From: Pedobacter steynii
Lineage (GTDB): Bacteria; Bacteroidota; Bacteroidia; Sphingobacteriales; Sphingobacteriaceae
Assembly: GCF_001721645.1 (NCBI RefSeq)
Contig: NZ_CP017141.1
Span: 4,464,001 to 4,528,000, forward strand
Reading direction: 5' to 3'
Length of the DNA: 64,000 nt
The translations under genes were made by a program, and so were the position numbers. Positions 1-6,044 of this stretch are shown here, one piece after another. The notes beneath the pieces are model-generated. The model was not told the origin of the DNA. It made no database searches and saw nothing but the letters and a program-made list of their open reading frames with translations. Numbering within the stretch: position 1 is the stretch's first letter; every line of letters starts with the position of its first letter.

Positions 1-1
1 T

Positions 2-250
2 AAAAACTATTTTATACTTCTGCAGTTTCTGTTTGAAGCAATAGCACTATGCCTGCTTGGAGGGGCATTGGGACTATTACTCGTCTATTTACTGACTTTA
101 GCATTAACGGCGGGTGGGTTTGAAATGATCCTGTTCTGGAAGAATGTGATGTTAGGCGTAACAATATCGGTTGTCATTGGTACGATTTCAGGGTTCTGGC
201 CAGCGTTTTCGGCATCACGACTAGACCCTGTTGAAGCAATTCGCTCCTAA
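2..250 (+). CDS. ABC transporter permease, FtsX/MacB type (C-terminal part)
   Basis: The reading frame is open at the left edge of the window and ends at the TAA at 248-250, so only the last 82 residues are present. Two hydrophobic helices are visible (around FLFEAIALCLLGGALGLLL and VMLGVTISVVIGTISGFWP), followed by the tail ASRLDPVEAIRS. The pattern of glycine-rich helix, extracytoplasmic loop, final helix, then P-A-x-x-A-S-R-L-D-P-V-E-A-I-R is the characteristic end of MacB/FtsX permeases. These act with an ATPase to export macrolides, lipoproteins or peptides, or as mechanotransmitters. Substrate and partners lie outside the window. Family confidence is high; specific function is unknown. 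Confidence 0.88.
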   Translation, partial: KNYFILLQFLFEAIALCLLGGALGLLLVYLLTLALTAGGFEMILFWKNVMLGVTISVVIGTISGFWPAFSASRLDPVEAIRS

Positions 251-304
251 CGAAATCCTGCCCCCTCTTCAGGAAAAACAGCATACTCATCAAAGGCTGA
301 AATC

Positions 305-330
305 TTTTGCGCTGAAGGGCGCAAAATTTT
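305..330 (+). terminator. Hairpin followed by TTTT, candidate terminator of the permease gene
   Basis: TTTTGCGC at 305-312 is perfectly complementary to GCGCAAAA at 319-326 with a 6-nt loop, followed by TTTT at 327-330. It lies 55 bp after the permease stop on the same strand. The short U-run makes the terminator call moderate. It sits inside a larger 17-bp inverted repeat (266-282/350-366), so it may be part of a bigger folded element. Confidence 0.5.
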
Positions 331-473
331 CTATGCCTTTTCAGAGCAAGCTGTTTTTCCTGAAGAAATGTTACACAGATTTGTTACTCGCTCCACTGAC
401 AAACCTCGACCCGGGCAGGTATAGAGGTGTAGTTACCTTTTCTATGCCTTTTCAGAGCAAACTGTTTTTCCTG
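327..473. repeat. 36-bp direct repeat, two copies
   Basis: Positions 327-362 and 438-473 are identical except for one base (G350 versus A461). The spacing is 111 bp. The 3' end of the first copy also forms the right arm of a 17-bp inverted repeat with 266-282. Two copies in a non-coding interval suggest a small dispersed repeat or remnants of a local duplication; a search of the rest of the genome would decide. Confidence 0.75.
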
Positions 474-554
474 GAGATTTTTCTGTGATTTACATTGACT
501 CTTATCTTTAAGAGATATGCCGTTGTATCATGCGATGGAGCAATCATTGTTTCA

Positions 555-642
555 GATCAAAATATCTATTTGCTTTGAAGACATTCGAATATTTGCCCTT
601 CAGCAAAGATTCGGGGATGAAAAGGAGATAGATATTTTGATC
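555..642. repeat. 15-bp perfect inverted repeat with 58-bp interior
   Basis: GATCAAAATATCTAT at 555-569 is the exact reverse complement of 628-642. The interior contains a weaker nested complementarity (TGCTTTGAAG against CTTCAGCAAAG). No reading frame spans it. It could be a palindromic non-autonomous element (MITE-like) or a structured transcript; neither is demonstrated. Confidence 0.6.
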
Positions 643-691
643 AACACTTAATTTCTCCTGAAAGATAAAACTAAATGAGCGCAGCCTAAAT

Positions 692-722
692 AAAAAAAGC
701 AGGTTCCTTTAAAGAAACCTGC
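692..722 (-). terminator. Terminator of the aspartate aminotransferase gene
   Basis: GCAGGTT at 699-705 pairs with AACCTGC at 716-722, and on the minus strand the stem is followed by seven T residues (692-698 read as A on plus). It lies 25 bp beyond the stop at 747, which fits a Rho-independent terminator. Confidence 0.8.
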
Positions 723-746
723 CCTTATGATATATGAATGTCGTAA

Positions 747-1940
747 CTAGCTTAATTTTTCTAAAGCAGCTTTGATTCTGGAAACTGCATCTCTCAATTT
801 ATCTTCTGCAGCAGCATAAGAAATTCTGATACAATCTTCGTTTCCGAAAGCTTCACCGGTAACGGTAGATACATGAGCTTCGTTTAACAGGTATAGACAA
901 AGGTCCTCAGCATTGTTGATTTTGTAATCGCCGGTGCTCGTACCGAAGTATGCTTTAACTTCAGGGAAGAAATAAAATGCGCCGTCGGGAAGGTTTACTT
1001 TGATGTTGGGTATTTCTTTTAATAAGGCAAAAACGATGTCTCTGCGACTTTTAAATTCCTGTACCATTGCATTTACGGTATCTAATCCACCCTGGTATGC
1101 TGCCATAGCAGCACGTTGTGCGATAGAAGAAGTTCCTGAAGTGATCTGGCCCTGCATTTTGTCGCAGGCATTGGAAAGCTCTTTGTTAGCCGCCATATAA
1201 CCTACACGCCATCCGGTCATTGCATAGGATTTAGAGAATCCGTTAATCAGGACTACTCTGTCTTTGATCGAGTCAAACTCCGCAATCGAAGCATGTTTAC
1301 CTACAAAGTTGATGTGCTCGTAAATCTCGTCAGAGATGATATAAATGTTCGGGTATTTTTCGAATACAGCAACCAGGTCTGCCAGCTCTTCTTTGCTGTA
1401 TACAGATCCTGTAGGGTTACATGGAGAAGAGAACATGAACAATTTGGTTTTTGGCGTAATCGCTGCTTCCAGTTCTGCTCCTGTAATTTTGAAATTGTTT
1501 TCTACTGAGGCATTGATGAATACCGTTTCACCTTCTGCAAGTTTGATCATTTCAGAATAGGAAACCCAGTATGGAGTAGGTACAATAACCTCTTCTCCCG
1601 GATTTACCAGACACATGACTGCATTGGCCAGAGATTGTTTTGCACCCGTAGATACCACAATCTGATCAAAACTGTAGTTTAATCCATTTTCTCTCAATAA
1701 CTTTTCGGCAATCGCCTTACGCAACTCAGGATATCCTGAAACAGGGGTGTAATACGAATAGTTTTCGTCTACAGCAGTCTTTGCTGCTTCCTTAACGAAT
1801 TCAGGCGTAAAGAAGTCCGGCTCACCGAAGCTCAGATTGATTACATCTATCCCTTTTGCGGATAGTTCTCTGCCTAACTTAGCCATTTTAATGGTCTGTG
1901 ACTCTGAAAGGTTATTGATTCTTTTGGATAAAAATGTCAT
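747..1940 (-). CDS. aspC: Aspartate aminotransferase (class I/II PLP aminotransferase)
   Basis: The predicted 397-residue protein is a fold-type I PLP enzyme that should transfer the amino group between aspartate and 2-oxoglutarate (subgroup I-gamma/AspB-like). Visible landmarks are SFGEPDF near the N-terminus, the N-P-x-N-P-T-G block (PCNPTGS, about 173-179), the cofactor Asp in SDEIYEH (about 204-210) and the Schiff-base lysine K237 in GFSKSYAMTGWRVGY. The frame opens 14 codons further upstream at 1982, but the ATG at 1938-1940 gives the usual N-terminus (MTFLSKRINNL) and length. Two TATATTTG -7-like boxes lie upstream on the minus strand (plus coordinates 1958-1965 and 1980-1987). Other class I aminotransferase substrates cannot be excluded by sequence alone. 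Confidence 0.92.
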   Translation of the reverse strand: MTFLSKRINNLSESQTIKMAKLGRELSAKGIDVINLSFGEPDFFTPEFVKEAAKTAVDENYSYYTPVSGYPELRKAIAEKLLRENGLNYSFDQIVVSTGAKQSLANAVMCLVNPGEEVIVPTPYWVSYSEMIKLAEGETVFINASVENNFKITGAELEAAITPKTKLFMFSSPCNPTGSVYSKEELADLVAVFEKYPNIYIISDEIYEHINFVGKHASIAEFDSIKDRVVLINGFSKSYAMTGWRVGYMAANKELSNACDKMQGQITSGTSSIAQRAAMAAYQGGLDTVNAMVQEFKSRRDIVFALLKEIPNIKVNLPDGAFYFFPEVKAYFGTSTGDYKINNAEDLCLYLLNEAHVSTVTGEAFGNEDCIRISYAAAEDKLRDAVSRIKAALEKLS

Positions 1941-1957
1941 AATAATTTGTGCGCAAG

Positions 1958-1987
1958 CAAATATAATTTTGTGAGATAGCAAATATA
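1958..1987 (-). promoter_or_regulatory. Two tandem TATATTTG -7-like boxes upstream of aspC
   Basis: The direct repeat AGCAAATATA occurs at 1956-1965 and 1978-1987. Read on the minus strand each copy contains TATATTTG, which fits the Bacteroidota -7 consensus TAnnTTTG. The distal copy would leave a leader of about 33 nt before the ATG at 1940, the proximal one about 11 nt. No clear TTG -33 box was found at the right distance, so the call is tentative. Confidence 0.4.
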
Positions 1988-2054
1988 GAAACCTAACCGA
2001 ATTATAAACTAAAAAAAATACTTTTTAATATAATTTCCTTGTTAAAATGTACTT

Positions 2055-3050
2055 TTGACAGCTAAACTCTGTAAATTGCTACCTCAGAAAAAAGCCATAC
2101 TCGTTTCCTTATGCATTAGTGTTGTGCTGATGCTTGCCAAGTTCGTGGCTTATTTCATCACACATTCTAATGCCATACTGACCGACGCTGCGGAGAGCAT
2201 TGTGAATGTACTGGCCAGTGGATTTGCATTTTACAGTATTTATCTGGCTACCTTACCGAAGGATGAAAACCACCCTTATGGACATGGTAAGGTAGAATTC
2301 TTCTCCGCTTTTGTAGAGGGGGTACTCATTGCCCTCGCCGGACTGATCATTGTCTTTAAATCGGGCTACGACCTTTTATTTCCAAAAGCAATTACTCAAC
2401 TGTTTGAAGGAGCAACGATTATCGGAGTTACGGGGGTGATCAATCTTCTGGTTGGTTTTTACCTCATCAATACCGGAAAAAAACACCGTTCTATTACACT
2501 GGAAGCAGATGGGAAACACCTGCTTACCGATGCCATTACCAGCGCCGGACTGGTAGCAGGTATCGTGCTGATTCAGCTGACGAAAATCTTCTGGCTGGAT
2601 AGTGCGATTTCTATTGGGCTGGGATTATACATTATTTTTAACGGATATAAGCTCACCAGACGATCTGTGGGCGGATTGATGGACGAAAGTAATGTGGAAC
2701 TGGTAAAAGATATTGTGGCGATCCTGCAGGAAAACAGGCATGATGCCTGGCTTGATGTCCACAACCTTCGGGCACAACAGTACGGGGCCGACCTTCATAT
2801 TGATTGCCACATTACGCTGCCTTATTATTTTGATCTGGTGAAGGTGCATCAGGAAATATCTGATATTGATAAACTGATCAATGTAAAGGCAGAGCATAAA
2901 ACTGAACTTTTTATTCATGCGGATCCCTGTTTGCCGGAATGTTGCCACTATTGTAACATGAAGCACTGCCCTGTGAGGTCGGAACCCTTTGATAAGGAAA
3001 TTGCCTGGACCGTAGAGAATGCAACTAAAAATAAAAAACATTTCCAATGA
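2055..3050 (+). CDS. Cation diffusion facilitator (CDF) divalent metal transporter with Cys-rich tail
   Basis: A 331-residue inner-membrane metal/proton antiporter of the FieF/ZitB type, expected to export Zn2+, Fe2+ or similar ions. Four to six transmembrane helices fill residues 15-210. The metal-site signatures DAAES (helix 2), HPYGHGKVEFF and HLLTDAITS (helix 5, HxxxD) are present, followed by a cytoplasmic ferredoxin-like domain (DVHNLRAQQYGADLHIDCHI). The C-terminus adds a cysteine cluster C292-x3-CC-x2-C300-x4-C305, an extra potential metal site. The first in-frame start is TTG at 2055, which overlaps a TACTTTTG promoter-like box (2050-2057); TTG at 2076 is an alternative. The stop overlaps the next gene's ATG by 4 bp (ATGA), so it heads an operon with the NUDIX gene, bioA and the diiron gene. 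Confidence 0.88.
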   Translation: MTAKLCKLLPQKKAILVSLCISVVLMLAKFVAYFITHSNAILTDAAESIVNVLASGFAFYSIYLATLPKDENHPYGHGKVEFFSAFVEGVLIALAGLIIVFKSGYDLLFPKAITQLFEGATIIGVTGVINLLVGFYLINTGKKHRSITLEADGKHLLTDAITSAGLVAGIVLIQLTKIFWLDSAISIGLGLYIIFNGYKLTRRSVGGLMDESNVELVKDIVAILQENRHDAWLDVHNLRAQQYGADLHIDCHITLPYYFDLVKVHQEISDIDKLINVKAEHKTELFIHADPCLPECCHYCNMKHCPVRSEPFDKEIAWTVENATKNKKHFQ

Positions 3051-3487
3051 GCTATTTTAATGTAAGGGTGTATGGCCTGCTAGTTAACGACAAAAACCAG
3101 GTACTGATCAGTGATGAGCAGTCGGGGGGAAGGACCTTTAGTAAATTCCCTGGTGGCGGACTGGAATTGGGAGAGGGCCTGATTGATGCATTGAAAAGAG
3201 AGTTTATGGAGGAGTGTAATACCGAAATTGAAGTCCTGGAACATTTTTATACGACAGATTTCTACGAGAAATCTTCTTTTAATGACAGCCAGATCTTAAG
3301 TATTTATTACCTCGTAAAAGCAGTTCATCCTTTGGAACTTACTTTCAAATCAGAAGTATTTGACTTTGATGAACACAGCCTGCAATCTTTCAGGTGGGTG
3401 GACCTCGCCACGCTTAAAATCGGGGATGTTACCTTTAAAACGGATCAGACAGTAGTGGAGCTGCTGACCATTAAACAAACAACATGA
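3047..3487 (+). CDS. NUDIX hydrolase
   Basis: This 146-residue single-domain NUDIX protein should hydrolyse a nucleoside diphosphate linked to another moiety; the substrate is unknown. The Nudix box is GGLELGEGLIDALKREFMEE followed by CNTEI. It has the expected G-x5-E-x7-R-E-x2-E-E spacing, but Asn replaces the glycine normally found after E-E-x. The metal-binding glutamates are intact, so activity is plausible. It overlaps the CDF gene by ATGA at its start and bioA by ATGA at its end, which indicates translational coupling. A housecleaning role in a metal/biotin operon is only inference. Confidence 0.88.
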   Translation: MSYFNVRVYGLLVNDKNQVLISDEQSGGRTFSKFPGGGLELGEGLIDALKREFMEECNTEIEVLEHFYTTDFYEKSSFNDSQILSIYYLVKAVHPLELTFKSEVFDFDEHSLQSFRWVDLATLKIGDVTFKTDQTVVELLTIKQTT

Positions 3488-4752
3488 GCTTAACAGAACG
3501 AGATCAGAAAGTAATCTGGCATCCTTATACCCAAATGAAGAATGCCTTACCACATATTCCTGTTGTTCGGGGAGAAGGGGTTTACTTATTTGATGAAGAT
3601 GGGAAGAAATACATAGATGCGGTTTCGAGCTGGTGGGTAAATATCCATGGACATGCACATCCGCATATTGCAAAAAAGGTGGCGGAACAGCTGAGTGTAC
3701 TGGAACATGTGATCTTTGCCGGATTTACACATGAACCGGCAGTACAGCTGGCAGAACGCCTACTGGAGCTGCTTCCTGGTGATCAGGAAAAGGTTTTTTA
3801 TACGGATAATGGTTCTACATCAGTGGAGGTGGCTTTGAAAATGTGCCTTCAGTACTGGTCCAATACCGGACATAAAGGACGTACCAGGATCATTGCCTTT
3901 AAGGAAGCTTATCATGGCGATACTTTTGGTGCGATGTCGGTAAGCGGACGCAGTATTTTTACTGATCCTTTTAAATCCATGTTGTTTGAAGTGGAATTTA
4001 TAGACCTGCCTACAGAAAAAAATATAGAACAGCTAAAGTCGAAAATTAATTACCTGAGTAATGAAGTGGCCTGTTTTATCTTTGAACCGATGGTACTTGG
4101 CGCCGGAGGAATGCTGATGTACGAGGCGGAGTACCTGGATCAACTGATCGAAACTTGTCAGAAGCACGGAATCCTGACCATTGCCGATGAAGTAATGACC
4201 GGATTTGGACGTACAGGAACTTATTTCGCCTGTGAAACCTTGCACTCAAAACCCGATATTTTCTGTCTTTCAAAAGGATTGACAGGAGGGACTATGCCCC
4301 TTGGCGTAACCACCTGTAATCAAAAAATATTCGATGCTTTTTTAAGTGATGATAAACTTAAAACTTTGTATCACGGGCATTCATTTACGGCAAACCCGGT
4401 AGCTTGTGCCGCTTCACTGGCCAGTCTGGATATCCTGCTTAGCGCGGAAACTTTACCTAATATTCAAAGGATAAAGCGTAAAAATGAAGCCTTTGCCACT
4501 CAGATTAAGGAGCATCCTAAAGTTCGGGATGTGCGGCAGAAAGGCACCATTCTTGTGCTGGAATGGGAAACCGGAAATGATACTTCTTACCTGAGCAGCC
4601 TCCGCAATCAATTGTATCTTTATTTTCTGGAAAGAGGCATTATCCTGAGGCCACTGGGCAATACCATTTATATTTTGCCCCCATATATCATCAGTGATGA
4701 AGATCTGGACTATATTTACCAAACAATTCAACAAGCATTAAACGATATATAA
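3484..4752 (+). CDS. bioA: Adenosylmethionine-8-amino-7-oxononanoate aminotransferase
   Basis: BioA (422 residues) converts 8-amino-7-oxononanoate to 7,8-diaminononanoate using S-adenosylmethionine as amino donor, the antepenultimate step of biotin synthesis. Family signatures are WHPYTQMK (residues 12-19), SSWWVNIHGHAHP (48-60), YTDNGSTSVEVALKM, the PLP-binding Asp in ADEVMTGFGRTG and the Schiff-base lysine K264 in LSKGLTGGTMPLGVT. Length is normal for the family. Its start overlaps the NUDIX stop (ATGA) and a single base separates its stop from the next ATG at 4754, so the downstream diiron gene is almost certainly co-transcribed. No other biotin gene lies in the window. Confidence 0.95.
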   Translation: MSLTERDQKVIWHPYTQMKNALPHIPVVRGEGVYLFDEDGKKYIDAVSSWWVNIHGHAHPHIAKKVAEQLSVLEHVIFAGFTHEPAVQLAERLLELLPGDQEKVFYTDNGSTSVEVALKMCLQYWSNTGHKGRTRIIAFKEAYHGDTFGAMSVSGRSIFTDPFKSMLFEVEFIDLPTEKNIEQLKSKINYLSNEVACFIFEPMVLGAGGMLMYEAEYLDQLIETCQKHGILTIADEVMTGFGRTGTYFACETLHSKPDIFCLSKGLTGGTMPLGVTTCNQKIFDAFLSDDKLKTLYHGHSFTANPVACAASLASLDILLSAETLPNIQRIKRKNEAFATQIKEHPKVRDVRQKGTILVLEWETGNDTSYLSSLRNQLYLYFLERGIILRPLGNTIYILPPYIISDEDLDYIYQTIQQALNDI

Positions 4753-4753
4753 C

Positions 4754-5383
4754 ATGGAAATCAAAGCGATTCTTGAAAATATAGTGAGCGATAACCAATT
4801 ACATGCAAAATGGTTAAATACCCTGTCTTATATGGAAAATGCCGGTGCAAAAAAAATCTCTGCATCGGAGCATAAAGAACAGGTAAACCTGATCATTTTG
4901 AAACATGCCGCAGAAGAACACCGCCACGCTTATTATTTAAAGAAACAACTGGATAAACTGGATGGTAACCTATGTAAAACCTATACCAATGATGAATTGC
5001 TGGCACCTAATCATACCAAGTTTTACTTAAATGCATTGGATGTTGCCGTTTGCCGTTATCTGAAGCAGCATTTCAATTTAACAGGTTATGAATTGAAATT
5101 TGGCGCCTATTTATTCGTGACTTATGCCATTGAAGTCCGTGCCGATGAGCTGTATCCGATTTATCAGGATGTGCTTACCGATGCCGGAAGTAAAGTCAAT
5201 GTCAAGTCGATCATATTGGAAGAAGAAGGACATCTGGAAGAAATGCTGAACCAGCTGAAAACATTCTCCCCGGATTGGGAAGAACATGCGGATCTGGTAA
5301 TCAAAATTGAGCAGGACATGTTTAGCGACTGGATGCAGGGACTGGCCTTGCAGACTGGTGTGGCTGCTCCTGTAGCAAACTAA
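4754..5383 (+). CDS. Uncharacterised ferritin-like diiron protein in the bioA operon
   Basis: I do not recognise a named family for this soluble 209-residue protein. It is predicted to be all-helical and carries the complete ligand pattern of a ferritin-like carboxylate-bridged diiron site: E28, then E55-x-x-H58 (in AAEEHRHAYY), E127 (in YAIEVRADELY), then E157-x-x-H160 (in LEEEGHLEEM). The spacings of 27 and 30 residues match the two helix pairs of such four-helix bundles. There is no signal peptide, so it acts in the cytoplasm. It starts one base after bioA. Inference: it could be an oxidase or oxygenase, perhaps acting near biotin precursor formation, or an iron store or rubrerythrin-like peroxidase. 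The diiron call is fairly firm; the pathway is speculative. Confidence 0.8.
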   Translation: MEIKAILENIVSDNQLHAKWLNTLSYMENAGAKKISASEHKEQVNLIILKHAAEEHRHAYYLKKQLDKLDGNLCKTYTNDELLAPNHTKFYLNALDVAVCRYLKQHFNLTGYELKFGAYLFVTYAIEVRADELYPIYQDVLTDAGSKVNVKSIILEEEGHLEEMLNQLKTFSPDWEEHADLVIKIEQDMFSDWMQGLALQTGVAAPVAN

Positions 5384-5405
5384 TCAATTGACCACAGCAC
5401 TTACA

Positions 5406-6044
5406 TTAAAGTGCAACAATACCCGAAGGAGTGATCGCATAAAAGCGGTCATTCTTTTGAGGATGGATCCTGCTCAATCCGGTGAAGGCACTGAATGCCG
5501 GTAATATGGCATGGTTTTCTCCGAAATAAAAACAAGGAAAGTTTAGCCTTTGTCTGGCTTTTCCATAAACCGTTACCCCGGGATGAATATGTCCGGAAAT
5601 CGTATAGTACGGCTGACCTGACAATTCCGGCTGGTCATGGATGAAGCGAAAAGGAGCGGATATCAGCTCTTTCTGCACCAGTTCAATGTCCAGCGACCGG
5701 TAATTGCTGACCGCCAGCTTATCGTGATTGCCTTTGATCAGCAAAATTTTTAAAGTACCGAACTCCTTTCTCCAGTCCGAAAATAAAGCGACATCACTAT
5801 TGATTTTATCATGAAACATGTCTCCCGTAATGAGGAGGGTTTGAGGATCATAAAGGGCAATCAGCTTACTTAGCCTTTGCAGGTCATCATGACCGATGCT
5901 GGATGGAACCTGGATGCCATGTTTCCGGAAGTGTGCCGCTTTTCCGATATGGAGGTCACTAATGATCAATGTCTTTTGAGCAGTCCAATATATGGCCCTT
6001 TCCCTACACAATATCAATTCTTCTCCGTTACAGCTGATCGTCAT
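5406..6044 (-). CDS. pdeM: Ligase-associated DNA damage response endonuclease PdeM (metallophosphoesterase)
   Basis: This 212-residue calcineurin-like metallophosphoesterase is the MPE component of the four-gene ligase-associated repair cluster. The two-metal site is complete: D30 and H32 in SDLHIGKAAHF, D75 in TGDMFHDK, N106-H107-D108 in KGNHD, and H152/H154 in SGHIHPGV. Family members characterised in other bacteria act as Mn-dependent DNA endonucleases or phosphodiesterases. Its start lies inside the end of the helicase gene (17-bp overlap), so expression should be coupled. It is the last gene of the cluster and converges on the diiron gene with a 22-bp gap that shows no clear terminator. 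Confidence 0.92.
   Translation of the reverse strand: MTISCNGEELILCRERAIYWTAQKTLIISDLHIGKAAHFRKHGIQVPSSIGHDDLQRLSKLIALYDPQTLLITGDMFHDKINSDVALFSDWRKEFGTLKILLIKGNHDKLAVSNYRSLDIELVQKELISAPFRFIHDQPELSGQPYYTISGHIHPGVTVYGKARQRLNFPCFYFGENHAILPAFSAFTGLSRIHPQKNDRFYAITPSGIVAL

Larger units (their letters stand above)
251..746. other. Gene-free interval with hairpins and a short repeat
   Basis: No convincing gene lies between the permease stop and the aspartate aminotransferase stop. The 85-codon frame at 231-488 is rejected because it overlaps the permease end and contains the same 36-bp DNA repeat twice. The interval holds a 17-bp inverted repeat (266-282 with 350-366), a GC-centred hairpin (305-326), a 36-bp near-identical direct repeat (327-362 and 438-473), a 15-bp inverted repeat (555-569 with 628-642) and the terminator of the minus-strand gene (692-722). 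Confidence 0.7.

Noticed and set aside
231..488. 85-codon frame after the permease gene
   Set aside because: It overlaps the permease end, encodes the same short peptide twice because of a DNA repeat, and contains hairpin DNA. No protein-like features.
2625..3047. 140-codon minus-strand frame inside the CDF gene
   Set aside because: It lies antisense to a well-supported transporter gene and has no recognisable motif.
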